Assembly (NCBI GenBank): GCA_020073365.1
Contig: JAIQFL010000017.1
Location: 1-57,990, forward strand
Length of the DNA stretch: 57,990 bases
Direction of reading: 5' to 3'
From: Terriglobia bacterium
GTDB taxonomy: Bacteria > Acidobacteriota > Terriglobia > Bryobacterales > Bryobacteraceae
Part shown: one piece after another, positions 39,839 through 46,939 of the stretch
Numbering within the stretch: position 1 is the first letter of the stretch
Layout of the letters: every line of letters starts with the position of its first letter
The notes under the pieces: model-generated
The model's input: the letters and a program-made list of their open reading frames with translations, nothing else
The model's database searches: none
Told to the model about the DNA's origin: nothing
Translations under genes and position numbers: made by a program

Positions 39839-39844
39839 GTTAGC

Positions 39845-40373
39845 GAGTATACCGCCTTCTTCGGCGGGCCAGTTGGGAGCACATCGCGCGACGCAAGTGG
39901 CGACTGCTGACTCGGCGGCGGCTGAAACTGCAACTGGTTTCAGGAAAGAAAAAACACCTCGGGTGGTCGGGCGCTCACACAGCCCGCGTGGGTGGAAGAA
40001 AACAAACTGGCTAACTAGGAAAGAAAACAGTGACAGCCCGAACGCTCATACTCCCCGCCAAGCGCCTTCCGTGTGGCCACTTTCCGAAATGACGGTTTTT
40101 CGTCCGCAATGAGGTTCATCCGCCGGGGCTGGCCACTTCTCAGCAACGGCGACAAACCGTCAATTTGGATTCGTCAATGCTGCGCCGTCAAGGGAGGAAT
40201 AATGCCCGGAGGGAGTGTGGCCAGGGGCCTGCGCTCAAATTGGCAAGGCGCCTGAGTCTCCAAAGACGTTGTTGTCACATGTACGGCTCTTGGGCCCGGC
40301 AGGTCGGGAAGCTCGGCAGTGTCACGTGCCGTGGCGAACTCAATGTTCGTCCTGTAAAGGTTCGGCGATTCGC
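39845..40373. other. Left arm of the element, no supported gene; short IS-like repeats
   Basis: No frame here shows a family, ribosome-binding site or signal sequence. TGGCCACTTTCC (40074-40085) and TGGCCACTTCTC (40130-40141) are near-direct repeats. ATGACGGTTTTTCG (40089-40102) is roughly inverted as CGACAAACCGTCAAT (40150-40164). Repeated terminal motifs of this sort resemble IS ends (for example IS21-type), so a dead insertion-sequence terminus may be present. Confidence 0.4.
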
Positions 40374-43172
40374 TCACCGCAACCTGGCGTATTCCGCTCT
40401 GGCGTCCTGAAGGATCGCAATGTCGGAGTCGGCGTCCTTCCATAATTCGAGGAAGTCCTCGAACGTCTTTTTCGCTTTCACCGTGTCGCCCGCGAGCGCC
40501 AGGCCCCGCGCCATCCCCAGATAGGAAAGCGTATAGTACTGCCCCCAATACGGGTGGACCCAGGTAGCGCCCCAATTGGCGCCTTTGTGACTCACGATCT
40601 TCTGGAACTCGGCCGCCGCCTCCGCGCCCTTCTGCAGGCGCAGGTAAGCCAAACCCCGCACATAAACCGCCTCCAGGTAAGAGCGCTCGTAGGGCGATGC
40701 GGATGCCAGCAGTTCCACGCTCCTGGCCGGGTCGCGCTTCATCGCGATCGCAGCGCGAATCTCGGGAAGCTGCACGGAATTCCAGATGGTTCCGTTGGGA
40801 AAGAGCTTCGAAGTCTCCGCGGCGAGTTTCTCCGCCCCGGCCGCATCGCCGCACAATGCCAGCGCCAGGGCCGGACGCCGCAGGCGGCGTGCGGTCTGGC
40901 AATTGCCCACAAGTGCGTCGGCGCGGGCATCGGCTTCCTCGAATTCCGAGGCCGCCTCCCGGAGTCCCCGGCGTAGTGCGATCTCCGCCGCCCGCTGGTA
41001 CAACTTATGCGACTCAGCGCGCCGGCCATGGAGATTCCGGTCGGCCGCCTGCAAGCCCAAGCTGAGGTACTCCTCAGGCTTGCCTCCGAACCATTGAATC
41101 TCCCGGACGATGGCCGCCTGATCGCCCTCGACGTAAGCCATTTCGAGGAAACGCTGATGAATCCTCGGTCCGTCGAGCCCCTGCTCCCGCAGTTTCTGCG
41201 CTAATAGCTTGGCATCTGGAAGACGATCCAGGCAGATGTAGGCGTCCAATTGACGACGATAGGGAGGCTCGATGCTGGCCTCCAAGCGAGCCGCTTCCAG
41301 ACCCTCCTTCAGCCCCTCGTCATATTGCCCCAGGTCGATGTAGACGAGGCCCAATTGGTTATGGAAATCCCAAAATCGGGGATAGGTCCGGATAGACAGT
41401 TGGTAGCTGTCAATCTCTTTGTCCACCTCGCCAGTGGCCCTGTAGTAGTACGGTACGATCTTGGCCCGCTCAAACTCGGAAACCCCGTCGATCAAACGGA
41501 AAGCCTGCTTCGCATATTCCCGGCTGCGCCCCATGTCCCCAGCAACTTCGTATGAGATGCCAGTGAGGTAGTAAGCCATCGCGAAATTCCGATCGAGTGT
41601 AATGGCGCGCTCAAAAAGCGGAACACCGGCTAGAGGTCGGCCGCGGCGCGCGGATTTACCCGCAGTGAAGTTTTGAAGAGCTTCCAGCGAACGAGTGGTA
41701 ACTTGTTCCAGCGGACGATTCAGCTTCTGAATCGAGTTGGGCGATTCTCCCAGCTTGCCGCGCATGGCAGTTGCGGCGGTTCCCACCGCATTCAACACGC
41801 GCTCTTTGTCTTCGGCCTGGATCTGCTCCCGGACGAGCGTTGCGCTGGTCTGACAACTCACTGCCTGGAGCGTGAGGACATAGCTTTTCCCCAGGCTCGC
41901 GATGCTGCCGTCGATGGTCGCCGCGGCTCCTTCGCGCACGCAGATTTCGTGCGCAATGGGATTGGTGATGCGGGCGTCCGGCGGAAGCCTCATCCGCCGA
42001 AGCACGCCCTGCACCTGCTGATCATCCATGATTTTCAGAAACGGCGATTGTTCCAGTTGGATCGCCAAGCCCTGGCGAAGCGTGCCGTCGAAGATGAAAT
42101 CGCCCGTGTTGTTGACGAAATCGGCCAGGACGATCGTATCTTTGTCGGTGAGTCTTGCGGCACGATGGAAGTACAAATATCCCACGACGCACAACCCGAG
42201 CATACCCGCGGCGGCAAACATGACCTTCCAGCGGCTTCCGCCTCCGGCGACCCCTGTCAGTTCCTGCTCCAACTCGGCAACCGATTGCCACCGGCGTCCT
42301 GGGTCCTCGTCCAGACACCGGCTTACGGTTCTTTCCAGCTTTCGCGACGGCATGCGCCGTCTTACGGAGGAAACTCTTGCGCCGGTGAACATCTCGTAGA
42401 GGACGCAGCCGAGCGAATAAATATCCGAACGGGCATCAACCGTTTTGCCTTCGCGCTGCTCTGGCGACATATAGGCCGGCGTGCCCATCACCATCCGGCT
42501 GCTGGTGACCGTTTCATCCTGGCCCGATTTCGCCAGCCCGAAATCCAGAACCTTAACGCCGGATTTTGCGATCATGATATTACCCGGCTTGAGATCGCGG
42601 TGGACGATGCCCTTGGCGTGCGCCTCAGCCAGCGCGGCTGTAATCTGCGACGCAAACGCGAGCGCCGTTTTCATAGGGAGCGGACCGCTCTTCAGGCGTG
42701 CCGCTATGGTTTCGCCTTCTACCAGCTCCATCACCAGGTAATTTGGCCCAACGTCGTGGAGCGTGCAGATGTTCGGGTGGTTCAGCGAGGCAATTGTGCG
42801 CGCCTCGCGCTGGAAGCGCGCGCTAAACTGCTCCTGCGTGGTCTTGATGGCCACGGCGCGGCCCAAGCGCGTGTCGATCGCCCGGAAGACTTCGCCCATT
42901 CCGCCTTCGCCGAGCTTGCTTTCGATACGGTAGGGACCCAGCCATGCGCCTGACACCAATTGGGTGGCGGTCGCATCCTCCGGCGCCGGCGGCGCGTTCT
43001 GGATCGCGGGCCGGTCGAAGAAATTGCCGCTGGGCAGCTTGGCCAGCAGCGATTCTACTTCCTGGCGCAATTCGGGATCTGCCTGCGACAGCAGCGCGGC
43101 GCGCTCGCCGGCGGCCACTTCGCGGGCCGCATGATAGAGCTCTTCAATTTGCCGGAAACGTTCGGGGCTCAT
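40374..43172 (-). CDS. Membrane Ser/Thr protein kinase with periplasmic TPR region (element cargo)
   Basis: Hanks-type kinase of 932 residues. The kinase domain covers about 81-305: Gly-rich loop GEGGMGEVF (88-96), VAIK Lys110, catalytic loop HRDLKPGN (191-198), DFG at 210-212, activation segment GTPAYMSPEQ (230-239). A membrane span lies at about 316-336, followed by about 600 residues rich in TPR-like helices. After the αF helix (YSLGCVLYEMFTG) the sequence passes directly to KLERTVSRCLDEDPGRRW, so the αG region is about 25 residues shorter than usual. The catalytic residues are all present. Its ATG overlaps the sigma-factor stop by 4 bp, so the two are co-translated. Likely role: phosphorylation-based control of the partner sigma factor or its targets; inferred from pairing. 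Confidence 0.9.
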   Translation of the reverse strand: MSPERFRQIEELYHAAREVAAGERAALLSQADPELRQEVESLLAKLPSGNFFDRPAIQNAPPAPEDATATQLVSGAWLGPYRIESKLGEGGMGEVFRAIDTRLGRAVAIKTTQEQFSARFQREARTIASLNHPNICTLHDVGPNYLVMELVEGETIAARLKSGPLPMKTALAFASQITAALAEAHAKGIVHRDLKPGNIMIAKSGVKVLDFGLAKSGQDETVTSSRMVMGTPAYMSPEQREGKTVDARSDIYSLGCVLYEMFTGARVSSVRRRMPSRKLERTVSRCLDEDPGRRWQSVAELEQELTGVAGGGSRWKVMFAAAGMLGLCVVGYLYFHRAARLTDKDTIVLADFVNNTGDFIFDGTLRQGLAIQLEQSPFLKIMDDQQVQGVLRRMRLPPDARITNPIAHEICVREGAAATIDGSIASLGKSYVLTLQAVSCQTSATLVREQIQAEDKERVLNAVGTAATAMRGKLGESPNSIQKLNRPLEQVTTRSLEALQNFTAGKSARRGRPLAGVPLFERAITLDRNFAMAYYLTGISYEVAGDMGRSREYAKQAFRLIDGVSEFERAKIVPYYYRATGEVDKEIDSYQLSIRTYPRFWDFHNQLGLVYIDLGQYDEGLKEGLEAARLEASIEPPYRRQLDAYICLDRLPDAKLLAQKLREQGLDGPRIHQRFLEMAYVEGDQAAIVREIQWFGGKPEEYLSLGLQAADRNLHGRRAESHKLYQRAAEIALRRGLREAASEFEEADARADALVGNCQTARRLRRPALALALCGDAAGAEKLAAETSKLFPNGTIWNSVQLPEIRAAIAMKRDPARSVELLASASPYERSYLEAVYVRGLAYLRLQKGAEAAAEFQKIVSHKGANWGATWVHPYWGQYYTLSYLGMARGLALAGDTVKAKKTFEDFLELWKDADSDIAILQDARAEYARLR

Positions 43173-43762
43173 GGCTGCCGTCCAGACGGCTCCCCCGTTG
43201 TATGGCTTAACTCACGCAGTAACCAGACCCTGGCGAGATCCCAATCGCGCCTCACCGTGCGCGGAGAGGTTTTCAACGCCACGACGATTTCCTCCTCAGT
43301 CAATCCGCCGAAATAGCGCAGCTCAACCACCTTGGCCTGACGTGGAGCCACCCGCGAAAACGCGGTCAGGGCGTCGTCCAGAGCCAGGATCGACCGGTCT
43401 GGGCCAGGTGACAGAACGGCTGTTTCATCGAGGTTCACTCTGGCTACCATGGCGCCGCGCTTTTGCGAACCGCGGACGCGCGCCGCGTCGACCAGGATGC
43501 GTCGCATCATCTGCGCCGCCATGGCAAAGAACTGCGCTCGCTCCTGGCAATTGACCGTGGTCACGTCTACCAGGCGGAGATAGACCTCATGGACCAATGC
43601 AGTGGCCTGGATGGTGTTGCCCAGACGTTCACTCTTCATATAGCGGCGGGCAATCAGGCGCAATTCAGGATATACCTGTTCCGCCAGCCGCTCCAGCGCA
43701 ACGGGGTCGCCGCCGCTCCAGGCTTTTAACAGATGCGTGATTTCCGCGGAGGATGCGTCCAT
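43169..43762 (-). CDS. ECF-type RNA polymerase sigma factor (element cargo)
   Basis: A 197-residue sigma factor of the ECF type paired with Ser/Thr kinases in Acidobacteriota and Planctomycetota. Region 2 (HLLKAWSGGDPVALERLAEQV to TALVHEVYLRLVD, AQFFAMAAQMMRRILVDAAR) and region 4 (ALTAFSRVAPRQAKVVELRY, FGGLTEEEIVVALKTSPRTV, RRDWDLARVWL) are complete. The start at 43762 is preferred over the ATG/GTG at 43780/43783 because only it has a ribosome-binding site (GAAGGGG). The stop overlaps the kinase ATG. No anti-sigma gene is adjacent, consistent with control by the kinase. Its promoter would lie in the 128-bp divergent gap to the secreted-protein gene. Confidence 0.9.
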   Translation of the reverse strand: MDASSAEITHLLKAWSGGDPVALERLAEQVYPELRLIARRYMKSERLGNTIQATALVHEVYLRLVDVTTVNCQERAQFFAMAAQMMRRILVDAARVRGSQKRGAMVARVNLDETAVLSPGPDRSILALDDALTAFSRVAPRQAKVVELRYFGGLTEEEIVVALKTSPRTVRRDWDLARVWLLRELSHTTGEPSGRQP

Positions 43763-43890
43763 CAATAGCCCCTTCGCCATCACAAAAATAAAATCATAAA
43801 ACGTGGCCGCTTTTGCCGTTCGATTCCGCTTGCACCGGCGGGAAGGAGAACAGCCGGTCAGAACGGTCTCCCCCGGAATAGAGGCAGGTT

Positions 43891-44370
43891 ATGAACGCAA
43901 ATAAGACTACCATGAAACGCAACACCATCGCCAAGACGCTTACAATCGCCGCGGTCACAGTACTGGCCCTGGGCGTAGCGCCCACAGCGAAGGCCGACGA
44001 CAAAGGTTGCTCAAACGTCCTCATGCAGGGCACCTTCGCATACACGGGCACCGGATCCATCAATCCCCCGTCACCCGCGGCGGGGCCGTTTGTCGAAGTC
44101 GGTACGCAGACCTTCGACGGGAAAGGCGGTACCACCTTCGCTGCAACGGCAAGCCAGAACGGCAATATCCGCCAGATGACCGGAACGGGCACATATACCG
44201 TGAATCCGGATTGCACCGGCACGATGACGCTTCAAGTTTCCCCTACAAGGGCCGTGCAAATCTTCTTCGTGATCGCCGACGGGGGGAATGAATTTCACGC
44301 CATCGAAACAGATCCCGGCCTCGTCATCACCCGCATCGCCCGGAGGCTATTTCCAGGGAGAGCCATTTGA
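43891..44370 (+). CDS. Small secreted protein of unknown function (element cargo)
   Basis: A 159-residue protein with a clear Sec signal (TIAKTLTIAAVTVLALGVAPTAKA). The mature beta-rich domain carries GTFAYTGTGSI, QTFDGKGGTTFAATAS and TGTGTYTVNPDCTGTMTLQ, a pattern seen in uncharacterised acidobacterial exported proteins. Two cysteines (CSNV and DCTG) may form a disulphide. The start at 43891 follows AGAGGCAGG; an alternative ATG at 43912 would also keep the signal. It diverges from the sigma-factor gene, making it a candidate target of that sigma factor. Function unknown. Confidence 0.7.
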   Translation: MNANKTTMKRNTIAKTLTIAAVTVLALGVAPTAKADDKGCSNVLMQGTFAYTGTGSINPPSPAAGPFVEVGTQTFDGKGGTTFAATASQNGNIRQMTGTGTYTVNPDCTGTMTLQVSPTRAVQIFFVIADGGNEFHAIETDPGLVITRIARRLFPGRAI

Positions 44371-44934
44371 AATTCTGAAATCAGACGAAACGCGTGGGGG
44401 AACGGAACGCCGAACGGTTCGAAGGTTTGACTTCTAACAGATGGGGTTCCGGTGAAAGAGTCGAGTTTTCGTTTCAGCTTCCAGGTGTCTCTCGTGGCCT
44501 TCGCGTAACAGAGCGCGGCGCAGGGGGTGAAACCCCCGGCCGCCGCGCTATACCTCGGTCCAGGGACGCGTCACAGGCATTGGCGGACGCTGTTTGGCGT
44601 GCGATGCTCTGGTTCCAAGAATAGACGGGCGGCCTTCGAGGACCGGGCTGCGCAGCGTTTGGCATGACCGAAAAAGCGGCCAAGCTGTCGGTCAGACTGG
44701 AACTACGGCTACGGCGCTATCGACTTGAGTGTTCTTGTCGGCTTGTTTTGGCTGTTGAAGGCTCGAACCGATGTTTCAGCCAATAAGCCTCCCTGGTCGC
44801 CTACCATTTACTGAACCGAAAGCTCAGCCAGGTCACTTTGACGTGTAACGCGCTATTCGTTGAACTGGCCGGCGACGTTCTGCCGAGGATTGGGAACGAT
44901 ATGTGGGCATCTCGTACAGTGGCCCCAAAGCATA
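44371..44934. other. Non-coding gap in the element with a strong hairpin (44513-44548)
   Basis: No supported gene. GCGCGGCG...GGGGG (44513-44527) pairs with CCCCC...GCCGCCGCGC (44533-44548) around a TGAAA loop, with a small internal bulge. This is a REP-like or terminator-like structure downstream of the secreted-protein gene. At 44800-44827 the minus strand reads CTTTCGGTTCAGTAAATGG, which faintly resembles the element's terminal repeat and may be a decayed end. Confidence 0.45.
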
Positions 44935-45915
44935 TCACGCAGCCTGCTGCCGACGAATCTGCCGCTGCTTTCGCGCCGCCTCCAACTTCCGGTCCCTCTC
45001 GGCGTGGATCTCCTGCTGACGGCCGGCGAGCATGTCCTTCGGGGTGATGTAGCCAACCGCGCTGTTCAGACGGACGTTGTTGTAATGCTCGACGTAGCTC
45101 TCCACCAGACGCCGTGCATCGTCCAGCGACAGCGGCGTCCCCGGCCGGATGCACTCTCCCTTGAGCGATTTGTGCCAGCGTTCGATCTTTCCGTTCGATT
45201 GAGGATAGTAGGGCGAGGTCCTGACGTGTGTCATGCCCGAGATCCGAATGAACTCCTTGAAGTCCTTGGCGATGAATTGTGGCCAGTTGTCGGAGATGAT
45301 CCGGGGCCGCGCCTCCGGGTACTTCTCCTTGGCTGCCTGTAGGATGATCTCGATGTCCGCCACGGTCATCGACTCCCGCAGATCCCAGTTCACGATGTAT
45401 CGGCTACAGCCGTCCAGAATGCTGCACAGGTAATAGAACGTCCCGCTGATATTGATGTACGACACGTCAATGTGCCAGTGCTGATGAGCCGCTAAAGGCT
45501 GCTCAAAGCCCGTGCCCTTCTTCGACGGCTTGCCGTTCCACTTCGACAACAGTCCCGCTTGCCCCAGCACCCGCCAGACACTGGTCGGACTCACCGCCAC
45601 AATGTCGGCGTCCAGCATCATAAACGTCAGCCGCCGATAGCCTTCCAGCGGGTTCTTCAAATGGAAGCCGATGATCGCCTGCTTCTCCCAATCCTCCAGC
45701 CAGAAATCGCGGGGAACCCAGCCGTTGTGCTCGTTCACCTTGCCGTAGCGTTCCCGCCAGTCGTAGAACTTGCTGGCAGCGATGTCGAGCCACAAGATAA
45801 ACCGCCCGGCGCCGATCTCAGTCTTCTCCGACCAGCGCCGGACAAAGTCAACGATCTGATCCCGCGTATCGTGCGGAACCCAGACCCCGGTCAGAGTTCC
45901 CCAAGCGTTTTTTTT
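44935..45915 (-). CDS. IS3-family transposase OrfB (DDE integrase core), expressed by -1 frameshift
   Basis: The catalytic half of an IS3-type transposase. HTH_21-like sequence (PHDTRDQIVDFVRRWSEKT; DFWLEDWEKQAIIGFHLKNP) precedes the rve/DDE core with HWHIDVSYI (first Asp), IISDNWPQFIAKDF (second Asp) and NGKIERWHKSLKGE (Glu). There is no normal start codon with a ribosome-binding site. The frame connects to orfA at an A8 run (minus strand, 45908-45915), where a -1 slip moves exactly from the orfA to the orfB frame, as in IS3 elements. The fused OrfAB would be the active transposase. The stop is at 44935. All three acidic residues are present, so it may be active. Confidence 0.88.
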   Translation of the reverse strand, partial: KKNAWGTLTGVWVPHDTRDQIVDFVRRWSEKTEIGAGRFILWLDIAASKFYDWRERYGKVNEHNGWVPRDFWLEDWEKQAIIGFHLKNPLEGYRRLTFMMLDADIVAVSPTSVWRVLGQAGLLSKWNGKPSKKGTGFEQPLAAHQHWHIDVSYINISGTFYYLCSILDGCSRYIVNWDLRESMTVADIEIILQAAKEKYPEARPRIISDNWPQFIAKDFKEFIRISGMTHVRTSPYYPQSNGKIERWHKSLKGECIRPGTPLSLDDARRLVESYVEHYNNVRLNSAVGYITPKDMLAGRQQEIHAERDRKLEAARKQRQIRRQQAA

Positions 45916-46199
45916 AGCGCGACGTGCTCCGCCATCAATTCGGCCAGGACCTCATCTTTGGTCTGAATCTTCTTCTCAAGGTAGTCGATTCGTTCCTGCT
46001 CGGCGGAATGGTTGGGCCGCCCTTTCGGCTGAAAGGCAGCCGTTCCGTTCTCGAAGAACTCCTTCTGCCAGCGGTAGAAGACCGTCGGCTGGAGGCCGTG
46101 CTTGTCACATAATTCTGAGATCGGGACCTGCTCCAACAGATGCCGCCTCAGGATGGCGACTTTCTCTTCCGGCGTATAGTGCTTCCGTTGCTTCTTCAT
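45891..46199 (-). CDS. IS3-family OrfA (helix-turn-helix protein)
   Basis: A 102-residue protein with the IS3/IS911 OrfA plan: HYTPEEKVAILRRHLLEQVP and ISELCDKHGLQPTVFYRWQK (helix-turn-helix), then a leucine-zipper-like coiled coil (RIDYLEKKIQTKDEVLAELM) for multimerisation. It binds the terminal repeats and, fused to OrfB, gives the full transposase. The ATG at 46199 lies 60 bp inside the element's right end, the usual spacing for an IS3 left-end leader. It overlaps orfB, with the A8 slippery run just before its stop. Confidence 0.88.
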   Translation of the reverse strand: MKKQRKHYTPEEKVAILRRHLLEQVPISELCDKHGLQPTVFYRWQKEFFENGTAAFQPKGRPNHSAEQERIDYLEKKIQTKDEVLAELMAEHVALKKTLGEL

Positions 46200-46221
46200 G
46201 CGTTCGCTCCATTATCTTAAT

Positions 46222-46259
46222 GGGGGAACGCTTTCTCCATTTCCAGCTGAACCGGAACA
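46222..46259 (-). repeat. Right terminal inverted repeat of the element
   Basis: Read inwards on the minus strand it begins TGTTCCGGTTCAGCTGGAAA and continues to GCGTTCCCCC. It is adjacent to AACC (46260-46263), the second copy of the target duplication. Confidence 0.85.
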
Positions 46260-46886
46260 AACCGAGCGGTGAATGCCTCGGGCAGCGCTCCCCTCATCGC
46301 CAATCCGATGTTGAACCCCATGACCAATGCCTTGGTCTACCACGAGTTTTTCCGGCACTCGAACATGGTGGCATTGGGAGTGGCCACGGGAGGAATGGGG
46401 ACTCTGGCGAACGACGCCTACGGAGATGCAGTTGGCTACCGCTTGGAAGGGCTGGTGATCAAGGTGCTGCACGACCACTTTGCAGGCGCACTACCGGTTG
46501 CCGTGAACGGCAACTCTCCCCAACGTGTCATCAAGGGAACGCTTGGGGTGGACCTCCCTGCGCGGCCTTCCGGAAGTCCGACTTACCCGATTGACATCTT
46601 TGCGGCGCTGAGCTCCGATCGCAAGAAACTCGCCATTTCCGTGGTCAATCCCACCGAGACGACACAGGATTGCGATCTGAATCTGACCGGCGTCCAGCCC
46701 AGTGGGGCGGCCAGGGTTTGGCAGTTGACCGCTCCAGCCGGGACTGCGCCGTCGCCGGCCAGGCCCGGACGGGGCGGGTTCAGCGGCCCTCCGGCAACGA
46801 TGGCGGAGAGTTCACTGGCTCAAGCACCCCGCCGGCTCACCCTGCCGCCCAGCAGCATCACGGTGTACGAATTCGAGGTGAGATAG
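46260..46886 (+). pseudogene. GH51-type alpha-L-arabinofuranosidase, 3' part
   Basis: Continuation of the gene that starts at 38278. After the AACC duplicate, the frame CGA-GCG-GTG-AAT gives RAVNASGSAPLIANPMLNPM, TNALVYHEFFRHSNM and the C-terminal beta domain (SPTYPIDIFAALSSDRKKLA to LTLPPSSITVYEFEVR). This aligns with residues about 520-704 of the paralogue at 16468-18582. It contains a low-complexity stretch (TAPSPARPGRGGFSGPP). It has no start codon with a ribosome-binding site; a GTG at 46269 exists but is unlikely to be used. Confidence 0.9.
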
Positions 46887-46939
46887 TAATTGGCGGCGGC
46901 GTGCTCGATTCAAGTGATAGAAGCAAATCTGAGGTAACC

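Larger units (their letters stand above)
38278..39843 (+). pseudogene. GH51-type alpha-L-arabinofuranosidase, 5' part, interrupted by an element
   Basis: A signal peptide (WFLLSTLVAVLTTKVAAQ) and most of a GH51 enzyme: LMFGGFMEPATTQVWAEML, acid/base Glu in WGIGNEMYG, nucleophile Glu in AFDEWAPRN. The start at 38278 has GGAG 8 nt upstream. Host sequence ends at 39799; the last residues (LCWFSVKWRTGVPR) and the stop at 39841-39843 come from the inserted element. The remainder resumes at 46260. Joining 38278-39799 to 46264-46886 gives an uninterrupted frame of 714 residues, close to the 704 of the intact paralogue at 16468-18582. The break lies seven codons after the catalytic nucleophile, so the C-terminal beta domain is missing and activity is unlikely. 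Confidence 0.9.
39800..46259. mobile_element. 6,460-bp transposable element in GH51, carrying a Ser/Thr kinase and ECF sigma factor
   Basis: The termini are TG...CA with imperfect inverted repeats of about 38 bp, flanked by the 4-bp duplication AACC. Precise removal rejoins GH51 in frame, which defines both ends to the base. In order it contains a left arm of non-coding sequence, a kinase (minus), a sigma factor (minus), a small secreted protein (plus), a hairpin-bearing gap and IS3-type orfB/orfA (minus), with orfA starting 60 bp inside the right end. IS3-family elements have TG...CA ends, 3-4 bp duplications and such a leader, so the simplest reading is an IS3-type unit whose far end now lies 5 kb beyond orfB because it carries cargo. 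The alternative is an IS3 element inserted near one end of another transposon. Confidence 0.85.

Noticed and set aside
43763..43783. Longer sigma-factor start (ATG 43780 or GTG 43783)
   Set aside because: The region upstream is A+T-rich without a ribosome-binding site, whereas 43762 has GAAGGGG at good spacing and still includes all of region 2.
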